From positions 1 through 64,000 of the forward strand of contig JAFBAK010000245.1 in the NCBI GenBank assembly GCA_019247795.1: DNA of 64,000 nt. Reading direction: 5' to 3'. Positions within the stretch are counted from its first letter, which is position 1. Each line of letters begins with the position of its first letter. The DNA is from Hyphomicrobiales bacterium (GTDB taxonomy: Bacteria > Pseudomonadota > Alphaproteobacteria > Rhizobiales > Beijerinckiaceae). Below the pieces are notes generated by a model. That model worked only from the letters and a program-made list of their open reading frames with translations. It was not told where the DNA came from and did no database searches. This document shows positions 18,379 to 28,137 of the stretch, one piece after another. Both the position numbers and the translations under genes were made by a program.

Positions 18379-20820
18379 TCACTCTCCAATACGCCGAACA
18401 GTCAGGCTTTTGAAGCCGAAGGGCAATTGACCATGGGCAAGAAGCCGAAACTCGAGAGCGAAATCCGGATTTTCCAAATGTGATGATGTCACTTCAAAAG
18501 GAACCGTCACCCGTCGACTCGGTCGCCAACTGCCGACAAACACCTTCTTCAGGCCGATCTCGGTGTCCCGGTATACGGCTTGGAACGTGCAAAAGGGGTA
18601 GCGTCCTGCGTGAGGCCCGACCGGCAATCCGCGAATGCGGCGTCGCAGAAAGCCTAATGCCGGGCGCAAGGCCCTCGCGTAGCCGCGGATCAAGGCTTTT
18701 GCCTTCCAATAAACCGGTTCGGCCGCAAGCTTGAATACAGCTTCGTAGCGGCCCGCGGGCAGCCGCCAATAGGGGCCGTAGAAGACGAGCCCGGGCTTCG
18801 CCGAACCATGGAAGATGTGGCCGTTTTCTCGTCTCGCCTGCGGGGCTGTCGATAGAAGCGGCAACCATTCTTTCACCGAGAGCGCCCGACTTTCTGGCGA
18901 GGATGCTGGTTTTACGTCCGCGATGCGCTCGCAACTGAGTGTGGAGAGAGTGAGTTCAACCGGCGCGACAGTGCGAAGCCGCGTCTCGATTGAGAAGCCC
19001 GGAGTGAGCGCATGATCCTGCGTTATGTCGACGTCGAGCGCGACCTGGCCTGCAACAATGTCCGAGCGCATGATCAACCGATGCCCCAGATATTCACGAC
19101 TCGACGCGATTTCGAGCACCGCGACCGTCTGGTCGCGATTGTGAATGGAGATGTCATTCCCCGACAATCCTAGCTTGAAACGGTAGGTGCCGGCATGTAG
19201 GTGACGGTGAGGGCCCTGAATGACAGGGCCCAACACTTCCTTGCGCGATCTGATCAACCGCCCATCCTGGATACCGGCGTTCCCCACCTGCAATCTCGAG
19301 GTCCAATCCACCTGCCCCTTCATGGGCGGCAAGACGAAGCCATTACGCATACGAGCCGAATAGGGCGTGTGGGCCGCGCCGATATGCGACATGATCGCCG
19401 ATTCGAAGACGTTGTTGATGGCGTTGACCGCGATGACTCGACGAAGCGGCCGGCCATCGGTCATCCGTTTGTGCTCGGACGCCACGATGGCCAGCAATGC
19501 TCGATTCATGGCGTGAGCGGCCGGCCTCGGGACACCCGCGAAGCTATTGTCGTCTTGCTCGATGCGCCCAAAATCGAAAATGAAAGCGTCAGCTTTCTCG
19601 AGCATCGTGTCGAAGGTGGTCTCGACCGCTCCGGATACGGTCGCCAGGCCCGCGCCTTCGATCAGGCTTTGGTCGACCAGAATGTCGCCCGTGAAGCCAA
19701 GCTCCTTCCACCATCCCGCAAAATGCGTCATCAGATCCCGTTTGGCACCAAACCAGGCGACGCTCGTCTTCCGCTCGCAACAGACGAACATGTCGGCGAG
19801 ATAAGGAAGGATATGGCGCGGGTCATAGTCGGTTTTGTTGTAGTTCTCGCCCACATAGGCGACCGTGGGAGGCACGTGCTGCCTCTCGCCAATCTGCCTT
19901 TTGAGTGCCTTCACATAAGCCGACGCGCTTTGTCCCGTGAGGCGAATTTCCTCGATCTCGTCATTGGCGCAACCCCAGCTATCCGCCTGCTCGGGAATCC
20001 AAGGCTTCGGAACATTCTCGATGAAACGTCTCCAGTCATTCTCCGTCCGAGAATGACTATGCATCAGGGTCACCTGCCGCGCGTGATCACAATGATACCC
20101 GTACACTTCCTTCCCCAAATCGCCGACCTTCCCCCGCAGCATCGTCAGGCGCTTGGCGATGTTGGAATCAACGTGCCAACCAAGCAGCATCTCCTCGTCG
20201 AAACCCTGGATCTCGAATAGATCGGAGCGCTCCATCAATTGAAAATCGCCAGGGCCGTCATAAAGAATGAGGGGTGATCCGAAGACGATTTCATCGACGT
20301 GCAGCGTCGAGCCCCATTCGCGGACCGTCTCGATCGCTTCACGCGCCTTGTTGCGGTCGAGGCTTTCCCACAAAGTCTCCGGAATCTCGATGCGCGGCGC
20401 GTGGTAGAATCCCGCCGGCAAGTCACGCGTGAACTCGTTGAGCGACTGCGCTCGTTGCGGCACGAAAATCATGTCGGTGTTGGTGGACAAAATCCAGCGA
20501 TTGGCCGGGTTCGAGCGACGAACCGCCACGTTACGGGCGATCGGCTCGAGCGCGACGAGCCTCGTCTTGTCGCTAAACCGTCGATGGATATGCGGCCTCA
20601 CTCTGAAGATGCGCAGTTTCTTGCGCGCCTTGTCACTCAGCGTATCCTGGATGGCTTCCGGAAAGGTGGGAAAATCATCGGGAGTGTTGTAGTCGACGAA
20701 GAGGATTTCGTCGCCATCTTCGCCAAGTACTTCGGCCATGCAATTGAAGCTGAGCGCAGCTCGCTTATGCAAATTGTAGCCATAACTGTCGTTGCGTCCG
20801 TAGAGAACAATAGAAATCAT
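18379..20820 (-). CDS. Large glycosyltransferase-like protein (813 aa) with a C-terminal repeated module of unknown function
   Basis: N-terminus MISIVLYGRNDSYGYNLHKRAALSFNCMAEVL...DEILFVDYNTPDD...RWILSTNTDMIFVP is GT-A-like; the remaining ~500 aa are not recognised. Confidence 0.7.
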   Translation of the reverse strand: MISIVLYGRNDSYGYNLHKRAALSFNCMAEVLGEDGDEILFVDYNTPDDFPTFPEAIQDTLSDKARKKLRIFRVRPHIHRRFSDKTRLVALEPIARNVAVRRSNPANRWILSTNTDMIFVPQRAQSLNEFTRDLPAGFYHAPRIEIPETLWESLDRNKAREAIETVREWGSTLHVDEIVFGSPLILYDGPGDFQLMERSDLFEIQGFDEEMLLGWHVDSNIAKRLTMLRGKVGDLGKEVYGYHCDHARQVTLMHSHSRTENDWRRFIENVPKPWIPEQADSWGCANDEIEEIRLTGQSASAYVKALKRQIGERQHVPPTVAYVGENYNKTDYDPRHILPYLADMFVCCERKTSVAWFGAKRDLMTHFAGWWKELGFTGDILVDQSLIEGAGLATVSGAVETTFDTMLEKADAFIFDFGRIEQDDNSFAGVPRPAAHAMNRALLAIVASEHKRMTDGRPLRRVIAVNAINNVFESAIMSHIGAAHTPYSARMRNGFVLPPMKGQVDWTSRLQVGNAGIQDGRLIRSRKEVLGPVIQGPHRHLHAGTYRFKLGLSGNDISIHNRDQTVAVLEIASSREYLGHRLIMRSDIVAGQVALDVDITQDHALTPGFSIETRLRTVAPVELTLSTLSCERIADVKPASSPESRALSVKEWLPLLSTAPQARRENGHIFHGSAKPGLVFYGPYWRLPAGRYEAVFKLAAEPVYWKAKALIRGYARALRPALGFLRRRIRGLPVGPHAGRYPFCTFQAVYRDTEIGLKKVFVGSWRPSRRVTVPFEVTSSHLENPDFALEFRLLAHGQLPFGFKSLTVRRIGE

Positions 20821-21111
20821 TGACGACGGTCGCTAGCTTGTTTGGAGGTTACTGTCGTAATCCAGGGCAGGTCGATAACAGGCCCCGCGCTAATACAGCT
20901 TTGCAACAGATATTCTAAGGTGCTGCTCCGCAACGAGATCTCATCGCGCCGAACCACCAATGAGCTCAGCAATCGCAGGTTGGTAGCCAAAATCCGTTTT
21001 CATCGCACTGGCGGCACAGGCCAGGTTCATGCCGTATAAAGGAAACGCTGCGGCTTGCAACCTTCGCTAGCCGCCTCGCCATGCGCGCTGAACCGCGACG
21101 AGACGTTCTCG

Positions 21112-21858
21112 CTATCCGGCATATGCATCAAGGTAAGCCGGATGAACTTCCTCGAATGAGCCTATCTTTCGAACCTCGCCATGGTCGAGCCAGATAACCT
21201 TGTTGCACAGGCTCTGCATGATCTCTGCGCTATGCGATGCAAGGATCAGGATTTTCGTACGCTCGAGCAGGCTGGTGAGACGCGCCTTCGCCCTCTCCAT
21301 GAAGCGAGCGTCACCGCCTGAGATCATCTCGTCCATGATGATGATATCGGGTTCTATCGAGGTCGAGATCGCGAAGGCGAGTCGCAGGAACATGCCACTC
21401 GAATAGGTTCGGACTGGTAGCCTGAGAAACTCCCCGAGTTCCGAGAATTCCTGGATGGAGGGCGAGAGCCGTCGTGCCTCCGCGAACGACAAACCCATGA
21501 AAACGCAACGAAAAATAATGTTCTCGAGACCGGTTGCCTCAGGATCCATCCCGAGAGTGATATCGGTGAAGGAGGAGAGCCGCCCCTCGATGGACATCGT
21601 GCCGTAGGTCGGTTCATAGACGCCCGCAAGGACGCGCAGAAGCGTCGTCTTGCCGGCTCCATTGTGACCGATAACCCCGACGCGATCGCCATCCTCGAAG
21701 GACAGATTCACTCCTTGCAAGGCCTGCACGAAGATCGCTTGCTTGTGCTGGGCAAGCTTGCCGCCAAGCTTACCGAATACTTGCAGCTGAAGAGAGCGGG
21801 AGTGGGCATTGTGGATTGGAAACTCGACGCCGACGTCGGAAAGCTTGATGTGAGCCAA
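21112..21858 (-). CDS. ABC transporter ATP-binding protein, polysaccharide export (Wzt/KpsT-like, short form)
   Basis: Walker A IGHNGAGKTTLL; signature YSSGMFLRLAFAIS; Walker B IIIMDEMI. Likely TTG start at 21858, since the ORF to 21933 overlaps the permease end. Confidence 0.85.
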   Translation of the reverse strand: MAHIKLSDVGVEFPIHNAHSRSLQLQVFGKLGGKLAQHKQAIFVQALQGVNLSFEDGDRVGVIGHNGAGKTTLLRVLAGVYEPTYGTMSIEGRLSSFTDITLGMDPEATGLENIIFRCVFMGLSFAEARRLSPSIQEFSELGEFLRLPVRTYSSGMFLRLAFAISTSIEPDIIIMDEMISGGDARFMERAKARLTSLLERTKILILASHSAEIMQSLCNKVIWLDHGEVRKIGSFEEVHPAYLDAYAG

Positions 21859-21868
21859 GTGCGATGCC

Positions 21869-22711
21869 TCACAACCAATAGACGACGCGGCGGCGATACC
21901 GGCCGAAGAACGGCAGCGTGACGAGAAGGCCACCGAACGCCAAGAGGCAAGATGCCAGCCAAAACTTCAGCGGAACGGGACGGCCGAGCAGAGGATCGCG
22001 GACGATCGAAATGAGCACGGCAAAAGGATTCCAATCGACGATGACGCGGCTCTCGGGCGGCAGGAGTTCCGGTTTCCATAAGATCGGAGTCAAGAAAAAC
22101 ACGATTTGAATGACACTGGAGACGATCTGCACGATGTCGCGGAAGCGGGCGCACAAAATAGCGACGACGAAGGCCATCCAGATGCAGGTGATGATAAGAA
22201 GAACCGCTCCTAATATACTGAGAAGAGCGTATGCGGTGAACTGAACGCCGAGGGCAATGCAGATAAGCAACGGAAAAACCATGTTCAATACGAATATGAA
22301 TGTATTTCGATAAATTACCGCGTAAACTATTGCGGATGTTGATGTATATTGATTAAGAAAGTAATTGCTGCTTGTCTGTAGAGCAGTGGTCGACTCATTG
22401 ATAATGCTGGAAATGAGTTGCCAAGCCATCATGCCGACTGCGACATAAGGCAGGATCTCTCGCGGGGGCTGATGCCACAACTGCGACCAAACGACCCCAA
22501 TCGCCGAGATGTAGATGGCGCTCGACAGCATGATCCATATCTGCCCCAGCTTCGAGCGCGCGAAGCGGCGACGCATGTCCGCAGTCGCGAGCAGATGGCA
22601 TAGGCGCCATTGGCGTGCGCCATCGATCAGGTCTTGCCAGCCGAGCACGCCGTATCCGATTGCCGTGCGTGTTTGACCGACCTCTCTGAACGATGTCGTC
22701 GCGGAGCTCAT
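21869..22711 (-). CDS. ABC-2 type transporter permease, polysaccharide export (Wzm/KpsM-like)
   Basis: Adjacent to the ATPase; RRFARSKLGQIWIMLSSAIYISAIGVVWSQLW and multiple TM segments; SSVIQIVFFLTPILWKPELLP. Confidence 0.85.
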   Translation of the reverse strand: MSSATTSFREVGQTRTAIGYGVLGWQDLIDGARQWRLCHLLATADMRRRFARSKLGQIWIMLSSAIYISAIGVVWSQLWHQPPREILPYVAVGMMAWQLISSIINESTTALQTSSNYFLNQYTSTSAIVYAVIYRNTFIFVLNMVFPLLICIALGVQFTAYALLSILGAVLLIITCIWMAFVVAILCARFRDIVQIVSSVIQIVFFLTPILWKPELLPPESRVIVDWNPFAVLISIVRDPLLGRPVPLKFWLASCLLAFGGLLVTLPFFGRYRRRVVYWL

Positions 22712-22840
22712 ATGAATTGATCAACCACAATCATGTCCGCGCATCTTGGCCTCGCACGACCCAACCCCGGCGCGTGGGAAGCGCTCGATACACTGCCGAG
22801 GTAGCGCGCGCAAGAGATGCTCGGGCGCGTATGTGCCACT

Positions 22841-23821
22841 TTACGCGTGCCTGAAAAGAGAGAGCCGCGGCAAAGCTGCGAGCAGTAAACGATAGGCGCT
22901 CGTTACGCACCGCGCTTCCTTCCCGGAGCCCTGCGCCAGCGCGGCAACAACCCTGAGCGGAGGCTCGATGAGCAGGGTCGCGAGAAGACAGGCCAAAAGG
23001 CCGCCGCGGGAAAAATGCTTCGCCGCGTAGAGGAGCCGAGCGCGCCAGCTGTAGAAAAGCCGAATGTCGCGGATCGCGCGCGTCGTCCCTTGGCCCTCAT
23101 GGATGGCCTTGGCCTCGGCCATGTGCATCACGGACCAACCCGCCTGTCTCAGGCGCAGGCATAAGTCGACGTCCTCGAAATACACGAAAAAGCGCTCGTC
23201 GAACCCCCCAATTTTTTCGAAGACTGAGCGGGGCATCATGAGAAAGGCGCCCATCACCTGATCGACTTCGCGCGTGGTTTCGTGGTCCCACTCCAGCATG
23301 AAATGCGGCTGGACCAATGCGGGCGCCAATCGATCGAGGAAGAGCGATTGCGCGACGAGCCGCCACGAGGTCGGAAAACGGGCGCAGCTGCGTTGCGTCA
23401 GCCCACCATCGCCGATCAACTTCACTCCGACGGCCCCTACCCGAGCTCGTGGCTCGGCGAAGACAAAATCGACACTCTTCGTCACCGCTCCGGGGCAAAT
23501 GCGGACGTCGGGATTCATGAAAAGGAGCGCGCCCGCTGTGCCCATGGCTGCGCCTTGATTGCAGGCGGCTGCAAAGCCTCGGTTCGTTTGATTAGAGACG
23601 ATGTGCAGCGGCAGAGCGTCGACGAAATCGTGAAGTTCGGCTGACCCGTCCGTCGAGGCATTGTCCACGATGATCAGTTTGCCGATGCACGCGACATCCT
23701 CAGGAGAAGCAAGAAGCGCATCGAGACAATGACGCAGCCGTTCTCCCGAGTTCCAATTGACGATAACGATGTCGAGTTTGCCGGATTTCGAGGAAGCGTC
23801 CGGTTGCGGCGACGTAATCAT
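22841..23821 (-). CDS. Family 2 glycosyltransferase (WbbL/rhamnosyltransferase-like)
   Basis: LDIVIVNWNSGERLRHCLDALLAS, IIVDNASTDGSAE, NRGFAAACNQGA, LLFMNPDVRI, GGFDERFFVYFEDVDLCLRLRQAGW. Confidence 0.9.
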   Translation of the reverse strand: MITSPQPDASSKSGKLDIVIVNWNSGERLRHCLDALLASPEDVACIGKLIIVDNASTDGSAELHDFVDALPLHIVSNQTNRGFAAACNQGAAMGTAGALLFMNPDVRICPGAVTKSVDFVFAEPRARVGAVGVKLIGDGGLTQRSCARFPTSWRLVAQSLFLDRLAPALVQPHFMLEWDHETTREVDQVMGAFLMMPRSVFEKIGGFDERFFVYFEDVDLCLRLRQAGWSVMHMAEAKAIHEGQGTTRAIRDIRLFYSWRARLLYAAKHFSRGGLLACLLATLLIEPPLRVVAALAQGSGKEARCVTSAYRLLLAALPRLSLFRHA

Positions 23822-23833
23822 TACCGTTCTGGA

Positions 23834-24910
23834 TCAGCCATGCCGCACCTTTAGACCGCGTCGGTCGAGGGAATTTTGTCGCGCCACGAGGGGCGACCAC
23901 CAAGCCTCGTTTGCGAGATACCAGTCGACCGTCGCTCGTAATCCATCTTCGATCGACAAGGTGGGCCGCCAGCCGATTTCCTTTTCGGCCCGGCTCGAGT
24001 CGATCGCATAGCGCAGATCGTGCCCCGGACGATCGGTGACGAAAGTGATGAGCCGGCGCCGCGGGCCAGATGCGAGACGGCCGATTTTCGCATCGAGCAT
24101 ATCGCAAATGGTCTCGACGATCTCGATGTTGCGCCTCTCGCTTCGCCCGCCGATGCAGTAGGTCTGGCCCGGCCTTCCCCGCTCCAGCACCGCGCGCAAT
24201 GCGAATGCATGATCGGTGACATGCAGCCAATCGCGGACATTCTCTCCCCTTCCGTAGACGGGCAGCGGCTCGCCTTTCCAGGCCTTCAGGATCATCAAGG
24301 GTATGAGCTTTTCCGGAAATTGCGCCGGACCGTAGTTGTTGGAACAGTTTGTGACGAGCACGGGCAAGCCGTATGTATGTCCCCAGGCGCGCACCATGTG
24401 GTCGGAAGCTGCCTTGCTTGCCGAGTAGGGGGAGGACGGATCGTAGGGCGTGCGCTCGTGAAAGAAGCCTCCGTCGCCAAGCGAACCGAAAACTTCGTCC
24501 GTCGACACATGCAGGAAGCGAAATTGCGCGCGCTTGGCCTTGTCGAGCGTCGCACAATACGAGAGCGCGCCAACGAGAAGGTTTGCCGTGCCAAGCACAT
24601 TGGTTTCGACGAAGAGCAACGGGTTCTCGATCGAACGGTCGACGTGGGATTCCGCCGCGAGATGCACGATTGCGTCAGGAGAATGCCGCGCATAGAGCGC
24701 GCTGACTGCATCCCGTTCTCGGATGTCGAGTTTCTCGAACAAGTAGCGGCCGCTCTCCTTCAGCGGCTCGAGAAGCCGCTGGTCCGCCGCGTAGGTCAAT
24801 GCATCCACATTGACGACGCGGTAACCTCCTGCCGCCACAAACGAGCGCACCACATGGCCCCCGATGAAACCGGCGCCCCCCGTGACCAAAATTGTCTTCA
24901 TGATAGGCAC
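23834..24910 (-). CDS. rfbB: dTDP-glucose 4,6-dehydratase
   Basis: MKTILVTGGAGFIGGHVVRSF, DALTYAADQRLL, AAESHVDRSIENP, HVSTDEVFGSLG, YSASKAASDHMVRAWGHTYGLPVLVTNCSNNYGP. Confidence 0.95.
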   Translation of the reverse strand: MPIMKTILVTGGAGFIGGHVVRSFVAAGGYRVVNVDALTYAADQRLLEPLKESGRYLFEKLDIRERDAVSALYARHSPDAIVHLAAESHVDRSIENPLLFVETNVLGTANLLVGALSYCATLDKAKRAQFRFLHVSTDEVFGSLGDGGFFHERTPYDPSSPYSASKAASDHMVRAWGHTYGLPVLVTNCSNNYGPAQFPEKLIPLMILKAWKGEPLPVYGRGENVRDWLHVTDHAFALRAVLERGRPGQTYCIGGRSERRNIEIVETICDMLDAKIGRLASGPRRRLITFVTDRPGHDLRYAIDSSRAEKEIGWRPTLSIEDGLRATVDWYLANEAWWSPLVARQNSLDRRGLKVRHG

Positions 24911-24970
24911 GACCTTTCGACCGATTGGACACGGGGCCGAAATCCAATGATACGAGAGCGCATGGCGGCT

Positions 24971-25543
24971 TTACCCAAATAGGTTGACGGCATCGGCAAG
25001 CCGCGGGTTGGCGCGGTCCTTTTCGGAAACCATGACCTCCCTCTCGACAAACGGCCACTTGATCTGAAGAGCTGGATCGTTCCAAAGAATGCCGTGGTCA
25101 TGCTCTCGCGCATAGTAGTTCGTGACCTTGTAGACGACCTCCGTATCCGGTTCGAGGGTCACGAACCCATGCGCGAAGCCCACGGGGACGAAGATCTGGT
25201 TCCAGGCCTCGGCGCTGATCTCGGCCGTGACATGTTGACCGAAGCTGGGCGAGCTGCGGCGGATATCGAGAGCGACATCGAATATGCGCCCGCGCACGAC
25301 GCGCACGAGCTTACCCTGGGCAAATGGAGGTGACTGGTAGTGGAGACCGCGCACCGTTCCGACTTGCGCCGAGAGGGAGTGATTGTCCTGCACGAACGGC
25401 AACTCTAAACCGGCGGCGGCATATTCGCGCAGATTGTACGTTTCCGAGAAAAAGCCGCGCGCGTCGCCTTGCTTGATGGGCCGAATGATCTTGACGTCGG
25501 GAATCCCCAATGATGTGGTCTCGAGCTTCGTCATGACATCCAT
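24971..25543 (-). CDS. rfbC: dTDP-4-dehydrorhamnose 3,5-epimerase
   Basis: DARGFFSETYNLREY, VQDNHSLSAQVGTVRGLHYQSPPFAQGKLVRVVRGRIFDVALDIRRSSPSFGQ, VPVGFAHGFVTLEPDTEVVYKVTNYY. Confidence 0.95.
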   Translation of the reverse strand: MDVMTKLETTSLGIPDVKIIRPIKQGDARGFFSETYNLREYAAAGLELPFVQDNHSLSAQVGTVRGLHYQSPPFAQGKLVRVVRGRIFDVALDIRRSSPSFGQHVTAEISAEAWNQIFVPVGFAHGFVTLEPDTEVVYKVTNYYAREHDHGILWNDPALQIKWPFVEREVMVSEKDRANPRLADAVNLFG

Positions 25544-25815
25544 ACGCCGAAAGGGGCGGCGGGTTGTTATACAGTGTGGGCGTTCGTGGCAACCCGGTCT
25601 GCTCGATAAGCCGATGAAGAGAGGGCGCGTGTGCTACTGCCCATCAGGCTCGTTCCAGCGCACAACCGCTTGACGCGTTGCAGGTTGGCGCAGATGGCGG
25701 TCACTTTTTTTCCAAGGTGCTGCCCTCCATTATTGGCTTTTCTTCGTGCAACGCTGAATTCCCGAAAGCTGCGCCATAGGCCAACTGCGAGCTCGAATTG
25801 AACGGATTGCCTTCG

Positions 25816-26913
25816 ATGGTCAGAGTCCTTGCGTTGACCCGCTGGCCGCGCTCGGCCGCAAGTTCGCGTCAAAGGTTTTTGGCATTCGCCAGTTTTCTGG
25901 CGCGCCACGACATCGAACTCACCGTACGACCGTTTTTTGATGAAGCCTATATCTCCCGCGTCAACTCCGGCCTTAAGGCCAACAGCATGGAGCTGATGGC
26001 TCATTATGGCCGCCGCTTGAGTGAACTTTCAAAGCGAGGCCGATATGATCTTCTGTGGATCGAAAAGGAAGCGCTCCCCCAAATTCCCTATCACCTCGAG
26101 GCGCTGTTTCTCGGCAACAGCAAAATCCTTTTGGATCTCGACGACGCCTGGCATCTGCGGACACAGGCGAGCCCGCTTCGCCACCTGCTTGCCAGGAAGA
26201 TCGAGCGGCTGTCCCGGCGTGCCGACGGGCTTACTGTCGCAAACGCTGCCCTCAAGGCTTGGGCCGTCCAAGCGGGCGTACCCGAAAGCAAAGTGACGCT
26301 GGTTCCCACCGGCCTTGACGTGAACCTCCACGAGAGCGCACCCGAGCCCGACGGTCCCTTCACACTCGGGTGGATCGGCGGCCCATTCACCACGGAGTAT
26401 CTGGAAAGCATAGAACGGCCCTTGCGGCGCCTTTCCAGCGAAGGCGTGCATTTGCTCGTCGTGGGCGAGAATCGCGAACTCGATCGCCTCGGGGGCATTC
26501 GGCTCGAGCAGCATCCGTGGTCAGAAGCGACTGAGTCAAAGCTCCTCTCTCGGTGTCATGTCGGAATCAGTCCCCTGCTTCACGACGGCTGGAGTCAATT
26601 CAAAAGCGGCTACAAGCTCATTCAATACATGGCGGCGGGCCGGCCCGCGGTAGCTTCCCCGATCGGAGCCAACTGCGACGTGATGGCCGCGGAAGAAACG
26701 GGGCTGTTCGCCACGAGCGAGGCGGAGTGGTACTCGCAAATCAATCGTCTGCGGCAAGACAGCGATCTGCGAAGGCGGCTCGGAAGACAGGCCCGCCTGC
26801 GATGCGAGCAGATGTTCTCGATCGAGGCCCTCGGCGGGCATCTGACGCGCCTGATGCATCAGCTCGCGAGAGAGCCTGTATCGCCGAGGAGACTTGACCC
26901 CTTGGAGGAATAG
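25816..26913 (+). CDS. Glycosyltransferase (GT-B/GT4-like)
   Basis: KILLDLDDAWH, VANAALKAWAVQAGVPESKVTLVPTGLD, LGWIGGPFTTEYL, YKLIQYMAAGRPAVASPIGAN. Start TTG 25798 or ATG 25816. Confidence 0.82.
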   Translation: MVRVLALTRWPRSAASSRQRFLAFASFLARHDIELTVRPFFDEAYISRVNSGLKANSMELMAHYGRRLSELSKRGRYDLLWIEKEALPQIPYHLEALFLGNSKILLDLDDAWHLRTQASPLRHLLARKIERLSRRADGLTVANAALKAWAVQAGVPESKVTLVPTGLDVNLHESAPEPDGPFTLGWIGGPFTTEYLESIERPLRRLSSEGVHLLVVGENRELDRLGGIRLEQHPWSEATESKLLSRCHVGISPLLHDGWSQFKSGYKLIQYMAAGRPAVASPIGANCDVMAAEETGLFATSEAEWYSQINRLRQDSDLRRRLGRQARLRCEQMFSIEALGGHLTRLMHQLAREPVSPRRLDPLEE

Positions 26914-27238
26914 ATTAGCTAAGCTGCCGTTCAAGCTTGGCCTGAGGTAGGAATCTTCTGAGAGAAAAGGACAAATTCGATCCGCTTCGCGGGAGATGAG
27001 GACGGCGTCCTGGTGAGGGGGAGCTTGCTTTCCACCGCCGGCTGATAGTGGATCGCTTCCGACGGAGAGTACACACCCACTCCGTAACATCGCACACCAT
27101 ACGCCATGAGATGTGGTCCAGCCTTTCCGACGAATGGTGACGATCGACCGGGCCGGAACGGCTGAGCCCGCGAATATTTATCGGCGATTTCGCTGATCTT
27201 CGCCAAAATCCACAAAATGAACTCACTGAGGTCGATAG

Positions 27239-28108
27239 ATGAAAGGCATAATCCTTGCCGGCGGTCGTGGCACCCGTTTGTATCCCATGACGATCGTAAC
27301 TTCGAAACAACTTTTGCCTATCTATGACAAACCCATGATCTATTATCCGCTCGCTACTCTCATGCTAGCCGGCATTCGGGAGATCATGGTGATTTCAACG
27401 CCCGAGGATTTGCCGAGCTATCGCAAACTCCTCGGTGACGGTCGGCAATGGGGGATCAACCTGGTTTATGCGGCGCAAGCCAAACCGGAGGGCTTGGCGC
27501 AAGCATATCTGATAGGCGCGGACTTCGTCAGGGGCGCGCGCTCAGCGTTGATATTGGGCGACAACATCTTCTACGGTCACGGCTTGACCGATATCCTCGC
27601 ACAGGCCGCCTCGCAGTCGAAAGGCGCAACAGTGTTCGGTTATTGGGTAAAGGACCCGCAGCGCTACGGAGTGGTGACCTTCGATGCCGCCGGAAAGGCC
27701 ATCGACCTCGAGGAAAAGCCGAAGAACCCGAAATCGCACTGGGCAGTGACCGGCCTCTATTTTTACGATGAGGATGTCGTCGAGATTGCACGAGCCATCA
27801 AACCCTCGGCGCGAGGCGAGCTCGAGATCACCGATGTCAATCGGGCCTATCTCGAGCGCGGTGCGCTTCGTGTCGAGAAGCTCGGCCGCGGCTTCGCCTG
27901 GCTCGATACGGGAACTCCGGACAGTCTCATTGAAGCGAGCGCTTTCGTACAGACATTGGAGCACCGACAGGGCCATAAGATCGCCTGTCCTGAGGAGATC
28001 GCCTATTCGGCCGGCTTCATCGATGCCGATCAGTTGAACGAGATCGCGCGGAGTCTCGGCAACTCGAGCTACGCAGATTATTTGCGTTCGCTTGCAAGGG
28101 CAGACTAA
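27239..28108 (+). CDS. rfbA: Glucose-1-phosphate thymidylyltransferase
   Basis: [54 protein letters not shown]...[10 protein letters not shown] is diagnostic for RfbA. Confidence 0.96.
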   Translation: MKGIILAGGRGTRLYPMTIVTSKQLLPIYDKPMIYYPLATLMLAGIREIMVISTPEDLPSYRKLLGDGRQWGINLVYAAQAKPEGLAQAYLIGADFVRGARSALILGDNIFYGHGLTDILAQAASQSKGATVFGYWVKDPQRYGVVTFDAAGKAIDLEEKPKNPKSHWAVTGLYFYDEDVVEIARAIKPSARGELEITDVNRAYLERGALRVEKLGRGFAWLDTGTPDSLIEASAFVQTLEHRQGHKIACPEEIAYSAGFIDADQLNEIARSLGNSSYADYLRSLARAD

Positions 28109-28137
28109 GCGGCACGCAGGCTGGAACCAGGTGAGAC

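Noticed and set aside
19201-20220. Plus-strand ORF of 339 aa
   Set aside because: Antisense shadow of the 813-aa GT-like gene; no recognisable motifs.
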